64,000 bases of DNA from an uncultured Collinsella sp. (GCA_934668345.1 CAKUNE010000003.1:87698-151697), one strand, 5' to 3'; shown: positions 1-11,000, counted from the stretch's first letter. The notes: generated by a model from the letters alone, not told the origin. Program-made: numbers and translations.

Positions 1-1
1 C

Positions 2-1810
2 TCGCAGAGCAACGCCAAACGCGTGCTCGCGTACTCCACCATTTCCAACTTGGGCCTTATCAGCGCCTGCCTGGGCGTCGGCGCGCCCGAGGCCGTGTGG
101 GCCGCGATCTTCCTGATCCTGTTTCACACGGTGGCCAAGTCGCTGCTGTTCCTGTGCGTGGGCACCGCCGAGCATCATATCGGCAGCCGCAATATCGAGG
201 ACATGGACGGTATGTTCAGCCGCATGCCGCACCTGACGCGCCTGATGATGCTGGGCATCATGGGCATGTTCGTGGCGCCGTTTGGCATGCTCGTGTCCAA
301 GTGGGGCGCCCTGGTGGCGTTCGCGCAGACCGGCAACGTGCTCATGATCATGGTGCTTGCCTTTGGCTCGGCCGCGACGTTCTTCTTCTGGGGCAAGTGG
401 CTTGCCAAGCTTTCGGGCGTCGACCCCACGGCTCAAAACGTTGAGGTCAATGTCCATAAGACCGAATGGATGGCCCTCAACACCATCGCCGCGCTGCTGA
501 TTCTGTGCTGCGTGGCGTTCCCGCTCATCTCGAGCGGCCTGGTGTCGCCTTACTTGGCCATGGTGTTTGGCCGCGTGCCGTACGTTATTGGCAAGGACTC
601 CATGTATCTGATGGTGGTTATCGTGGCGTTTATCGCCGTGGTGCTGCTGACTTCATTCCGCGTGAGCAACAAACCGCACGTAAACGTATATCTTTCGGGT
701 GTGGGAACCGACAAATATCGCCATTTCCGCGGCTCGATGGGACGCGAGGTAAAGGCCGAAAAGCGCAATTGGTACTCGGAGGACGCCCTTGGCGAGAAGC
801 GTATTGGCCCCGCGGGTAGCGTCGTGTGCTGCAGCATTATCTTGTTTGCGCTGCTGTGTTGCGCGTGGATTGGGCCCGAGCGGCTTGCCATGAGCGCGCC
901 CTCGGTGTTGCGCGGCAAGTATTTTGAAGGTTCGGGTGTCGTGGGCATCTTTATTGGTACCGTGGCGTTTGCCCTGCTGGCGCCGCTTGTGGGCGGCCTG
1001 ATCGACGGTCTTGACCGTAAGCTTTCGGCCCGCATGCAGGGCCGCGTGGGCCCGCGCCTGCTGCAGCCCTTCTACGACGTTGCCAAGCTGCTGCGCAAGG
1101 CCCCCGCCAGCGTAAACACCATGGACGATACCTATATGGCGTGCGCGCTCATCTTTACCGTCGTGGGCGGCGGCATCTTTGTGTCGGGCTCCAACACGCT
1201 GCTGTGCGCTTTTATGGTGACGCTCGCCGCGATCTTTGTGGTGCTGGCGTCCGCCTCGACGCAAAGCCCGTTTGCCCAGGTCGGCGCCGACCGCGAGCTG
1301 CTGCAGGTTATGAGTTACGAGCCCGCCGTTTTGCTGATGAGTGTTGGCCTGTATCTCGCCACCGACAGCTTCGATTCCATCGCCGTGACGGGGCAGTCGG
1401 CCCCCATCATCGTGTACAGCGCGCCCATTTTCCTCGCACTGCTCGCGGTGCTTACCATCAAGCTACGCAAGTCGCCGTTCGACCTTTCGTACTCGCATCA
1501 CGCGCATCAGGAGATTGTCCAGGGCGTCGCCACCGAGATGAGCGGCGGCACGCTGGCCAAGATGACCCTTATGCACTGGTGCGAGACCGTGCTGTTTTTG
1601 ATGTGGGTGGGCATGTTCTTTGTTTGGGACAACCCGGTGAGCTGGGTCGTAGCCCTGGTCGTGATGGCCGCGACGTATTTTGTCGAGGTGCTGATCGACA
1701 ACACCTTCGCACGCAGCACCTGGCGCAGCTGCTTTAAGCTCGGATGGGGCGTGGCGCTGGTGTTTGGCCTGCTCAACCTTATGCCCATCCTCGTCGACGT
1801 ATTTATTTAG
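2..1810 (+). CDS. Group 4 hydrogenase membrane subunit, NuoL-like/NuoH-like fusion (5' partial)
   Basis: Integral membrane arm of an energy-converting [NiFe] hydrogenase, coupling ferredoxin oxidation and H2 formation to ion translocation. The reading frame is open to the left edge and already encodes the conserved NuoL/M/N segment KRVLAYSTISNLG, so the start lies outside the window; the GTG at 23 is an internal valine, not a start. Roughly the first 300 visible residues are the C-terminal half of an antiporter-like NuoL/EchA subunit with several membrane helices. From about residue 307 the protein continues without a stop into a complete NuoH/EchB-like subunit: DRKLSARMQGRVGPR, the quinone-loop-like SPFAQVGADRELLQV, and KSPFDLSYSHHAHQE. 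These two subunits are separate proteins in the Ech, Hyc and Coo complexes as I know them, so the fusion is notable. Downstream subunits follow at 12 bp spacing. Family call firm; exact hydrogenase subgroup (Ech or formate hydrogenlyase) not decidable here. Confidence 0.88.
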   Translation, partial: SQSNAKRVLAYSTISNLGLISACLGVGAPEAVWAAIFLILFHTVAKSLLFLCVGTAEHHIGSRNIEDMDGMFSRMPHLTRLMMLGIMGMFVAPFGMLVSKWGALVAFAQTGNVLMIMVLAFGSAATFFFWGKWLAKLSGVDPTAQNVEVNVHKTEWMALNTIAALLILCCVAFPLISSGLVSPYLAMVFGRVPYVIGKDSMYLMVVIVAFIAVVLLTSFRVSNKPHVNVYLSGVGTDKYRHFRGSMGREVKAEKRNWYSEDALGEKRIGPAGSVVCCSIILFALLCCAWIGPERLAMSAPSVLRGKYFEGSGVVGIFIGTVAFALLAPLVGGLIDGLDRKLSARMQGRVGPRLLQPFYDVAKLLRKAPASVNTMDDTYMACALIFTVVGGGIFVSGSNTLLCAFMVTLAAIFVVLASASTQSPFAQVGADRELLQVMSYEPAVLLMSVGLYLATDSFDSIAVTGQSAPIIVYSAPIFLALLAVLTIKLRKSPFDLSYSHHAHQEIVQGVATEMSGGTLAKMTLMHWCETVLFLMWVGMFFVWDNPVSWVVALVVMAATYFVEVLIDNTFARSTWRSCFKLGWGVALVFGLLNLMPILVDVFI

Positions 1811-1822
1811 GAGGCGGCATCC

Positions 1823-2416
1823 ATGGATCATAAAATGTCGCGCTCGCCGTGGGTTATTCATTACGACGGCTCGAGCTGCAACGGATGCGATATCGAGGTG
1901 CTGGCCTCGCTTACGCCGCTGTTCGATGCAGAGCGCTTTGGCGTGGTCAACACCGGCAACCCCAAGCATGCGGACATCTTTTTGGTGACGGGCTCGGTCA
2001 ATGCCCAGAACCTGCCCGTCGTGCGCCAGATCTACAACCAGATGCTCGAGCCCAAGTGCGTGGTGGCCTGCGGCATCTGCGCGTGTTCGGGCGGCGTATT
2101 CCGCGATGCCTATAACGTGATCGGCGGCGTGGACCGCGCGATCCCCGTGGACGTGTACGCGCCCGGGTGCGCCATTCGCCCCGAGACCGTGATCGATGCC
2201 ATCGTGGAGGCGTGCGGCATCCTGGACCAGAAGGAGGCCGTGATGCGCGCCGGCGGCGATCCGCTTACCGTGGGCGGTGCCGCTACCTGGGACGGTGGCG
2301 TTGAGCTGGGCGAGGACGGGTTTGTGGCCGCGGCGGAGGCCGGCGACGCGCCCGCCGCTGGCGACGCACCTGCTGGGACGCCCTCCGCGTCCGTCGCTGC
2401 GAAGGAGGCCGAGTAA
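1823..2416 (+). CDS. Hydrogenase small subunit, NuoB-like
   Basis: Electron-transfer small subunit of the group 4 hydrogenase, carrying the proximal [4Fe-4S] cluster next to the NiFe subunit. The four ligands expected in the NuoB/HycG/EchC family are visible: C19 and C22 in SSCNGCD, the cysteine of CGICACSGG near residue 83, and that of APGCAIRPE near 115. The core ends by about residue 150; the last 45 or so residues are a low-complexity Ala/Asp/Gly tail absent from typical family members. An SD-like GGAGG lies at 1811-1815, just after the stop of the membrane subunit. The stop overlaps the next start by one base (TAATG), so translation of the two is probably coupled. Confidence 0.92.
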   Translation: MDHKMSRSPWVIHYDGSSCNGCDIEVLASLTPLFDAERFGVVNTGNPKHADIFLVTGSVNAQNLPVVRQIYNQMLEPKCVVACGICACSGGVFRDAYNVIGGVDRAIPVDVYAPGCAIRPETVIDAIVEACGILDQKEAVMRAGGDPLTVGGAATWDGGVELGEDGFVAAAEAGDAPAAGDAPAGTPSASVAAKEAE

Positions 2417-3132
2417 TGCAAAAGGCTATCTATACCACCGTTGGGATCGACGAGCTCTTGTCGCATGTCCAGGCGCTCAAGGGCGTCGGCGCGCGCTTTG
2501 TGCAGATGCACGCCGAGCGCAACGTCGACGACGGTTCGTATCGCTTGGTCTATACGTTTATCAACGTTCATGCTGCTCAGGAGCATATTGCGCAGGACGG
2601 CAGCTATGCAATCGAGAACCTGGTGGTTGAGGGCATCGACCAGTACCAGGAGATTCCGTCCATCAGCTCGTATTACCCCGCGGTGTTCCCGTTTGAAAAT
2701 GAAGCGCACGATCTGTTTGGCCTTGCCATCACCGACATGCAGATCGACTTTAAGGGCTTTTTCTACCAGGTCTCGACTGCCGAGCCCATGAGCGTTATCA
2801 CGCCCGAGGTGAAGGCTGCGCGCGAGAAGGCCATGAAGGTCCGCGCGGCTGCCGAGGCCAAGGCGCGCAGGGCCGCGGCCGAGAAGGCCGCCGCTGCCAC
2901 GGCCGCTGCGGGGGAGGGCGTTGCGGGCGCCGGCGATGCCGCGGGCGCCGCTGCTCAGCCCGCTGCGGCTGCCGGCTCCGATGCTCAGCACGATGAGGCC
3001 GCTGCGAAGGCCGCGCTCAAGGCCGCCGAGATGGAGGCAAAGCTCGCCGCCATGGATCCCGAGAAAGCGGCCAAGGTCCGCGCGGCGCTTGCCGCCAAGG
3101 CCGCCCGCGACAAGCAGAAAGAGGAGGCGTAA
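2416..3132 (+). CDS. Hydrogenase subunit, NuoC-like (30 kDa family) with Ala-rich tail
   Basis: Structural subunit corresponding to NuoC, EchD or the N-terminal part of HycE; it packs against the large subunit and has no cofactor of its own. Residues 1 to about 130 match the 30-kDa family, including YYPAVFPFENEAHDLFGL, equivalent to the conserved P-x-A-x-x-x-E-R-E-x-x-D-L-F-G signature. Residues 135-238 form a charged alanine/lysine/glutamate tail that probably makes a long helix or coiled coil; the same composition bias is seen in the NuoB-like tail upstream. Starts inside the stop of the preceding gene and ends 5 bp before the large subunit. The tail is not known to me in the family and its role is open. 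Confidence 0.88.
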   Translation: MQKAIYTTVGIDELLSHVQALKGVGARFVQMHAERNVDDGSYRLVYTFINVHAAQEHIAQDGSYAIENLVVEGIDQYQEIPSISSYYPAVFPFENEAHDLFGLAITDMQIDFKGFFYQVSTAEPMSVITPEVKAAREKAMKVRAAAEAKARRAAAEKAAAATAAAGEGVAGAGDAAGAAAQPAAAAGSDAQHDEAAAKAALKAAEMEAKLAAMDPEKAAKVRAALAAKAARDKQKEEA

Positions 3133-3137
3133 GGTCC

Positions 3138-4226
3138 ATGGCACATCGCTCCGTTATTCCGTTTGGCCCGCAGCACCCGGTGCTGCCCGAGCCGCTTCAT
3201 CTAGACCTGGTGATCGAGGACGACCGCGTCATCGAGGCAATTCCGCAGATCGGCTTTGTGCACCGCGGACTCGAGAAGCTCACCGAAAAGCGCGACATGC
3301 ATCAGTTTGGCTACATCGCCGAGCGCATCTGCGGCATTTGCGCCGTGGGCCACAGCTGCGGCTATGCCAGCGCCTGCGAGCGCATGCTCGACATCGAGGT
3401 GCCCGGCCGCGTGCAGTATATTCGCACCATTCTGCACGAGCTTTCGCGCATCCACTCGCATCTGCTGTGGCTGGGCCTGCTCGCCGACGCCTTTGGTTTT
3501 GAGGCGCTGTTCTATCGGTCGTGGACCCTGCGCGAGCAGATTCTCAAGATCTTTGAGAGCACGTGCGGCGGGCGCGTGATTCTGTCGATTAACGAGATCG
3601 GCGGCCTTAAGCACGATATCGAGGACTCCGAGCTGGCGGGCATTGTCCAGACACTCGATGCCATGCGTCCCGACTACGAGGCCCTGGTGCATACGTTTTT
3701 GGACGACGACAGCTGCGGCGAGCGTCTGCATGGCGTGGGCGTGATCAGCAAGAAGGACGCGCTGGAGCTTTCGATGGTCGGCCCGTTTGGGCGCGCCTCG
3801 GGCGTGGACTATGACGTGCGCATGTTTGGCGACGGCGCCTATGCGGATCTGGCTGCGTTTGAGCCCGTCGTTGCTGCCGATGGTGATTGCTATGCCCGCT
3901 GCCAGGTGCGCTGTGCCGAGGTCACGCAGGCCATGGACATCATTAAGGAGCTTGTGGGCAAGATTCCGCACGACGGGATCGGCGGGCGCACCAAGCTCGC
4001 GCCGGCCGACGGCGCGCGTGGCGAGGTTGTGATTGAGCAGCCGCGCGGCGAGGCGTACTACTATGTACGCGGCAACGGCACCAAGAACCTGGACCGTTTC
4101 CGCGTGCGTACGCCGACGTCGCAAAACCTGGCGGGTCTGACGCATGCGCTGCAGGGCGTGCTCATTGCCAACGTGCCCATGATTATCCTGACCATCGACC
4201 CCTGCATTAGCTGCACGGAAAGGTAG
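3138..4226 (+). CDS. [NiFe] hydrogenase large subunit, group 4 (NuoD-like)
   Basis: Catalytic subunit holding the NiFe centre. Both cysteine pairs that bind nickel are present: RICGICAVGHSC near residues 62-73 (L1 motif) and DPCISCTER as the last nine residues (L2 motif). NuoD of respiratory complex I lacks these, so this is a true hydrogenase rather than complex I. The protein stops directly after the L2 arginine, so there is no C-terminal propeptide for a maturation protease to remove, as also reported for CooH-type enzymes. At 362 residues it is the short NuoD-only form; the NuoC part is the separate gene upstream. A Shine-Dalgarno-like GGAGG lies in the end of the upstream gene at 3121-3127. 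Part of the five-gene run 2-4575. Confidence 0.95.
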   Translation: MAHRSVIPFGPQHPVLPEPLHLDLVIEDDRVIEAIPQIGFVHRGLEKLTEKRDMHQFGYIAERICGICAVGHSCGYASACERMLDIEVPGRVQYIRTILHELSRIHSHLLWLGLLADAFGFEALFYRSWTLREQILKIFESTCGGRVILSINEIGGLKHDIEDSELAGIVQTLDAMRPDYEALVHTFLDDDSCGERLHGVGVISKKDALELSMVGPFGRASGVDYDVRMFGDGAYADLAAFEPVVAADGDCYARCQVRCAEVTQAMDIIKELVGKIPHDGIGGRTKLAPADGARGEVVIEQPRGEAYYYVRGNGTKNLDRFRVRTPTSQNLAGLTHALQGVLIANVPMIILTIDPCISCTER

Positions 4227-4233
4227 GCGCGGC

Positions 4234-4575
4234 ATGAGTTTGCTGACATTTGCCAAGACGGCCTTGGGCTCTATGGTTAAGCGGCCGGTAACGGTGTGCT
4301 ATCCGCAGGAGAAGCTCGCGGCACCCGAGCGCCTGCGCGGGCATATCGTCAACGACATGGACGTGTGCATCTGCTGCGGCATGTGCGCGCGCCGCTGCCC
4401 GGCGGGCGCGCTCGCGGTCGATCGCAAGGGAGGAACGTGGTCGATTGACCCGTATGCCTGCGTGGTATGCGGCGAGTGCATCGAGAACTGCCCCAAACAC
4501 TGCCTGACTATGGACACCGCCCGCACTCCAGTCGCGGCGGACAAGACTCCCACGGTAGAAACCAAGCCGGAGTAG
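4234..4575 (+). CDS. Hydrogenase ferredoxin subunit, NuoI-like (2x[4Fe-4S])
   Basis: Electron-entry or relay subunit with two [4Fe-4S] clusters, linking a soluble ferredoxin or a partner dehydrogenase to the small subunit. Two classical C-x2-C-x2-C-x3-C-P motifs are visible: CICCGMCARRCP and CVVCGECIENCP. The N-terminal segment LLTFAKTALGSMVKRPVTVCYP resembles the membrane-associated N-terminus of EchF, HycF and NuoI. Starts 7 bp after the large-subunit stop and is the last gene of the operon in this window. No hydrogenase maturation (hyp) gene or formate dehydrogenase is seen downstream; anything upstream lies outside the window. Confidence 0.9.
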   Translation: MSLLTFAKTALGSMVKRPVTVCYPQEKLAAPERLRGHIVNDMDVCICCGMCARRCPAGALAVDRKGGTWSIDPYACVVCGECIENCPKHCLTMDTARTPVAADKTPTVETKPE

Positions 4576-4649
4576 CGTTGGGATGGGGCCGGTGGGGCAA
4601 AATGCCCCGCCGGCCCCGCGCGCTCGCGCGCGGTTGTGCCGCCGCTAAC

Positions 4650-4801
4650 AAAACTATGCCGGATTACTACGATAAATCGCCTGCCCCCAACCACGCCGCA
4701 TTTGGCAAAATCAAAACCGCAGGTAGACGGCTTGCAGTTTTGCGAAAAAGTCACGCGTGGTCGGGGATCTCATTTTTATCGTAGTAAACCGGCATAGTTT
4801 T
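4650..4801. repeat. Long hairpin repeat, copy A (~152 bp)
   Basis: Nearly complete palindrome in the 466-bp gap between the hydrogenase and the adhesin. Outer arms 4650-4676 and 4775-4801 are 27 bp with one mismatch and begin AAAACTATGCC. Inside, CCCCAACCACGC (about 4684) pairs with GCGTGGTCGGGG (about 4755), and a central AAAACCGCAGGTAGA stem-loop lies at the middle. The whole unit can fold into one rod. Downstream, around 4838-4850, is the segment GGACGGAGGAAA that also follows copies B and C near 13 kb. It carries no convincing ORF. Nature unknown: a MITE-like element or a structured RNA are both possible. Confidence 0.85.
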
Positions 4802-4909
4802 GAAATGTCACCATATCCGTAACAGCCCTTGATCTCCCGTGGACGGAGGAAAGCGGATCATTTTTGCCTGATGGCTCCGAGTCGCACCCGTTTTCCTGCG
4901 AAAACGCCG

Positions 4910-4989
4910 TGTCTCAACTTTGGTGAGACATTTGTCTCACGCCCAAAACAGAATCTGGAACATGTGTCACCTGCCCAAATTGTGTCTCA
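4910..4989. promoter_or_regulatory. TGTCTCA/TGAGACA palindrome cluster before the adhesin
   Basis: TGTCTCA at 4910-4916 faces TGAGACA at 4924-4930 across a 7-base spacer, and two more direct copies of TGTCTCA lie at 4933-4939 and 4983-4989, all within 135 bp upstream of the adhesin start. This arrangement is typical of binding sites for a dimeric regulator, but no regulator is identified and no clear -10/-35 pair was found. The rest of 4802-5041 shows nothing else apart from the RBS GAAGGGAG just before the start at 5042. Confidence 0.4.
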
Positions 4990-5041
4990 TTTCATAACTT
5001 TAGGCTGTTGCAAGGTCTGAGACCGCGAGAAGGGAGACGCG

Positions 5042-8000
5042 ATGAGTAAGTACACGAGGGGTCTCTTGGCGGTGATACTGGCCGTAGTGCTGGTATTGCC
5101 AGCCGCAGCATTCGCCATGCTGCCCGAGGCCAACGCCAGGTCCAGCACAGGAATGGACGGGCCGACAGTGAGCGGACCGACGGTCGTCGACCCCGACACC
5201 AGCGGACGCTGGGAAAAATGGGCGGCCGGCCACGGCGGCAATAAGGTGACGACTCAAAACGTCGGCCGAATCTGGACCGACAAGACGGTTGAGGCAACCG
5301 GAGAAAACGAAGAGTCGGATTTCTTGACTACGCTTTCGGCTATGTCTTCGACATCCAATTCAATCGTGACGGTTACCACGCCGCTTGACATCGTGATGGT
5401 GCTGGATGCCTCTGGCTCGATGAATGATCCTATGGGCAGAGGCGACAAGACCGAGCGTATCGAAGCGCTGAAGAACGCTGCGAACAGCTTTATTGATACC
5501 ATCGCCAAGCAAAACGAGGGTATCGAGGGCGTGGATAGGCAGCATAAGGTTGCCATTGTTAAGTTTGCGGGTAATGAGACCGATAAGGTTGGAAACGACA
5601 CGTATCGCTCCGGCGGCCATAGCTACAACTACTCGCAGACAATGCAAGGGTTGACGGCGTGCACGGTTGGCGGCGCAAAGAGTCTTAAGGAAACGATCGA
5701 TTCCATTAGACCTGCTGGCGCTACGCGTGCCGATTATGGTATGAAACAAGCCGAGAAAAACATCAAAACTTCTGGCCGTGCGGACGCCAAGAAGATTGTT
5801 GTGTTCTTTACCGACGACACGCCAACGAGTTTTAGCGACTTTGATTCTAAGGTTGCCAACGATGCCGTGACGGCTGCCAAGAACATGAAGGACGGCAAGG
5901 CCACCGTTTATACCATCGGTATCTTTAGCGGAGCGAATCCCAGTGCAGACATTCAAGATTTAGGAACAGACGAAGCGAATAAAGCGAACAAGTTCATGCA
6001 GGCCGTGTCGAGCAACTATCCCAATGCTACGGCATGGGATGCTCACGGTGCGCGCGCGGAGAACTCCGACTTCTACAAGTCGGCGACCAATGCCGACGAG
6101 CTCAAGAAGGTCTTCGACGACATTTCTAAGGCCATTACGTCGGAGCCGCCCCATCCAACCAAAATTGATAAGGGCTACGACGCGACCAAGTCCGGCTATA
6201 TTACGTTTACCGATGAGCTGGGCGACTTTATGCAGGTCGACGGTTTTATATACAACGGCACGACGTTTGACAAGCCGACAAAGACCGAGGACAACGTCGA
6301 CACCTACACGTTTACGGGTGATGCCGCGAACCTGGTCATCACCGTTCAGCATGCCAAAGAGGACGAGCCCCAGACCGGCGATATCGTAACGGTCAAGATT
6401 CCTGCGTCGTTGATTCCGCAGAGCCACTTTAAGAACGAAGACGGCAAGCTTTCGGTCGACAACGCTAAGCCCATCCAGGTGAAGTACGCCTCGAGCGTGA
6501 AGAAGGTTGCACTCGACAACCTGTTTACGCCCGAGAAGGTAACGGGGCTTAAGGATTACATCGAGCGTAATAGGACCGTTGACGAAAACCGCGCCAAGAC
6601 CGTTAACTTCTACGCGAACAAGTGGGCTGCCGGCGCTCTGGGTAATACGGTTGCGACCTTTGAGCCCGCCGACACCAACCGCTACTACTACTTCCAGAAG
6701 CAGACGCCTATTTTCACGGATGAGGGCTGCACGACGCCGGCGACGGGCTCCCTGGCTGATAACGCCACCTATTACTATAAGGATGAGTTCGAGGAGCAGG
6801 GCGAAAACGACGAGGCCAAGCCCGCCACCGCCGTCATCGAATTTATCGGCGGCGACGCCGCGAAGTTCGACGGCGCTATTGTTCCCGATGAGAACGGTAA
6901 CTTGGTGTTTACTGTGGGAACCGCACGCCTGGCCTTTATCGATGAGCTCCACACCACCAAGGAGAGCGTGGGCGGCAACAAGACCGGCACCGCGACCGAC
7001 GTTCTCAACCCCAAGTGGAATAACACGTCCGCCAGGGCGACCGCGACGCATGTTAATTCCTACCTGGGCAACAACGGCAAGATCAGCTATAAGTACGACA
7101 TGACGCCGACGACGGTGGACACCAAGGCCGACTTCGGCCTGACCAAGGTGCTCGAGGGCCGCGCCTGGACGAAAGAGGACGCGTTTGAGTTTGAGCTGAC
7201 GTCCGAGAACAACGCCCCGATGCCCGAGTCCGCGACTGAGCCCGTGACTGTGTCCGTGACCAATGACGATCCGAATGAGGTCAAGGCGGCCATTAACTTC
7301 GGCACGATCGAATACAAGGCACCTGGCACGTATGTCTACAAGGTCAGCGAGAAGAACGCTGGGACCACGGTTGACGGCGTTGCCTACAGCAAGAACGTCG
7401 CGAAGATCACCGTGACGGTGACGCCCAACAAGAAGGGCGAGCTGAGCGCTGACGTGCAGGTGGCCTGGAGTGAAGCAGGCGAGACCGAGTTCAAGAACGT
7501 TTACACTGCGAAGCCTGTTGAGTCCAGCGTTACCGACAAGATTGACGTGACCAAGTCCCTGACCGGGCGCGACTTGGCGGCCGGCGAGTTCAGCTTCGAG
7601 CTGCGCGAGCTCAAGGGCGAGGATTCTAAGCTTATCGAGACCGTTACAAACGACGCCAGTGGCAAGGTGAAGTTCAAGGCCATCAAGTACACTGAGATCG
7701 GTCAGCACACCTACAAGCTGCACGAGGTCAAGGGTAACGCCGGTGGTATTGCCTACGACGAAACGGTCTACACCATCGTGACGACCATCAGCGATAACGG
7801 CAAGGGTCAGCTGGTGGCAACGCACGAGCTGAAGGACGCCAAGGACGCCAAGGACGCCAAGAGCATCGAGTTCAAGAACGCCTACACCACGAATGCTGCC
7901 GAGGCATCGCTTGTGGGCATCAAGAATCTGCAGGTCGCCGATGGTCTGACCCCGGCCGACATCACCGGCAAGTTTACCTTTACCGTGACCGGCGAAGAGG

Positions 8001-11000
8001 ACGCGCCTATGCCTGCGAGCGCGAGCGTGCACAACGACTCCGACGGCAAGGTCGACTTTGGTAAGATCACCTTTACGCTCGACGACCTTAACAAGGCTCT
8101 GGGCGAGAAGCCCAAGAAGCGCGAGCACACCTTTACCTACACCGTGACCGAGTCCGGCGAGGTTGCTGGCGTGACCAACGACGCCAAGCTGTCGCGCGAG
8201 GTTTCCTTCACCGTGACCGATGACGGCAAGGGTAAGCTGAGCGTATCCCCTAACCAGGACGGCAATGCGGCGTTTACGTTCACCAACACCTATAACGTGA
8301 AGCCTGTCAAGACGAGTGTCACCGACCAGATCACCGCGACCAAGGTTCTGACCGGGCGCGAGCTTGGCCTCAAGGACGGCGAGTTTGGCTTTGAGCTCGT
8401 CAAGGGCGAGGGCAAGGACGCCCAGGTTGTTGCTACCGGCACCAACGACGCCAGCGGCAAGATCACGATGGACCCCATCGAGTACACCAAGCCCGGGAAG
8501 CACACCTACACGTTGCGCGAGGTCAAGGGTAATACTGGCGGCATCACCTACAGTACCGCCGAGTACACCATCGTGACCACCATCACCGACAAGGGCGACG
8601 GTACGCTCGAGGCGAAGCATGAGCTGAAGGGCGCCGACGAGGCGAAGTTCACCAACTCCTACAAGCCTGGTTCCAAGGACTCCAGCGTCACCGACAAGAT
8701 TACCGCGACCAAGGTCCTGACCGGGCGTGAGTCTGGCCTCGCGGCCGGCGAGTTCCGCTTTGAGCTCGTCGAAGGTAACGTTGTTGCCGCTACCGGCACC
8801 AACAATGCCGACGGCAAGATCGTGATGGACCCCGTCACGTACACCGAGGCCGGCGAACACACCTACACGCTGCGCGAGACCAAGGCCGGCGCCACCGAGA
8901 ACGGCATTACCTACAGCACCGCCCAATACACCATCGTGACTACGGTTACGGACAACGGCGACGGCACCCTCAGCGTCGAGCATAAGCTGCAGAACGCCGA
9001 GAAGGCGATCTTCGAGAACACCTACAAGCCGAATCCTGGCAAGTCGAGTGTCACCGACAAGATTGCGGCGACCAAGGTCCTGACCGGTCGCGATCTCAAG
9101 GAAGGCGAGTTTGGCTTCGAGCTCGTCGAGGGCGAGGACGCCAAGGTCGTTGCCACCGGTAAGAACGATGCCGACGGCAAGATCACGATGGGCGCCATCG
9201 AGTATACCGAGGCCGGCAAGCATACCTACACGCTGCGCGAGGTCCCGGGCGACGCCAACAACGGCATCACCTACGACGGCAAGACCTACACCATCGAGAC
9301 GACCATCACCGACAACGGTGACGGCACGCTCAGCGCTGCGCACAAGCTGAAGGACGCCGACGAGGCGAAGTTCAACAACAGCTACAAGCCGAACCCCGAC
9401 GAGTTCAGCGTCACCGACCAGATCACCGCGACCAAGGTCCTGACCGGTCGCACGCTCAAGGACGGCGAGTTCTCCTTCGAGCTCGTTGAGGGCGAGGGCA
9501 AGGACGCCAAGGTCGTCGCCACCGGCACCAACGACGCCAAGGGCAACATCTCGATGGGTGCCGTGAAGTACACCAAGCCCGGAACGCACACCTACACGCT
9601 GCGCGAGGCCAAGGGCGGAACCACCAGCAAGGGCATCACCTACAGTGACGCCAAGTACACCATCGAGACCACCATCACGGACAACGGCGACGGCACGCTC
9701 AGCGCTAAGCACGAGCTGAAGGATGTCAAGCCCGCCGAGTTCACCAACACCTACAGCGTGACCCCGACCGATGCAGACCTCGACTTTGGCCTGAGCAAGG
9801 CCATCGACGGTCGCGAGTGGACGGATGGGGACGAGTTCAGCTTTACCATCACCGCTCCCGACGGCACCCCGCTGCCCAATCCTGCAACCGTAACCGTGAG
9901 CAAGCACGACGCGAAGGACGGCATCGCCGCCATCAAGTTCGGGAAGATTCGCTACACGGCTGCCGGAACCTACAAGTACGAGATCCGCGAGAACGCGGGC
10001 AGCACGGTCGGCATGACGTATGACGCCCATGTCGCGACCGCCGAAGTGACCGTGACCGAGGACGGCGAGGGCAAGCTGGCCGCCAACGTCACCAAGAAGG
10101 AAAACGGACGCTTTACCAACACGTATCGCACTGAGCTTAACTACACCGCAGCCGGCGGCCTCAAGCTCAGCAAGAGCCTCTCCGGACGTCCCATGACCGA
10201 GGGCCAGTTCACCTTTACCGTGACGCCCGCCGATGATGCTTCGGCCAAGGCGCTTGGCCTGCTGCCCGGGGCCAACGAATTCAAGTCCCCTGCAGCGGCA
10301 GAGGGAACGGTCGGTCTGATCGACGTTCTGGCTGGCCATGAGGTCAAGTTTACGCAGGATGACGCCGGTAAGACCTTCAAGTACACCGTGGCCGAGAAGA
10401 ACGACGGCCAGCCCGGCTACACCTACGACGACGCTGTCCGCACCGTGACGATCGCCATCGCCGACGACACCGCCGGTACGCTCACCGCCACGACGACTGT
10501 TTCTGGCGGTTCCGAGGGTACGCCGCTGGTGACCGAGTACAAGACTGGTGCCGCTGCGGTCGAGAGCGCTGTGGTCCCGTTCGTCAACCGCTATAGCGCT
10601 ACGACCAACACGACTGGTGGCGACCCTGCTAAGGTCGTTGCCACCAAGACCCTGACCGGTCGCCCGATGGCCGACGGCGAGTTCTACTTTGGCATCGCCT
10701 ACGCAGGTGAGAAGGAAGCCATTGAGGGTACATGCACTACCAACGTTAATGGGCAGGTAAGCTTCGGTTTCCTGCATTACACTACCGAGATGCTCGCCGA
10801 CCTGGTAAACGCCAAGCGCGCCATCCGCACCGATACGGATGCCAAGCCTGTATGGACCATCGGTTACACCGCCTTTGAGTTCACGCCGCAGCTCGCGGCC
10901 AAGGGCATCACGGCCGCAACGCCGAGCTTTAGCTTTAAGGTCATTGTCGTCGATAACGGCGACGGTACCCTGACGGCAAAGCCTGTCTACGACGGCGTCA

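Noticed and set aside
23-25. GTG at 23 as start of the membrane subunit
   Set aside because: The frame upstream to the window edge already encodes conserved family sequence, so the gene is cut by the window.
2-4575. Respiratory complex I (nuo) operon
   Set aside because: The NuoD-like subunit has both NiFe cysteine motifs, which complex I lacks.
8320-9760. Repeated DNA in the adhesin as a mobile or CRISPR-like element
   Set aside because: The ~360-bp periodicity is in frame and encodes pilin-type protein modules.
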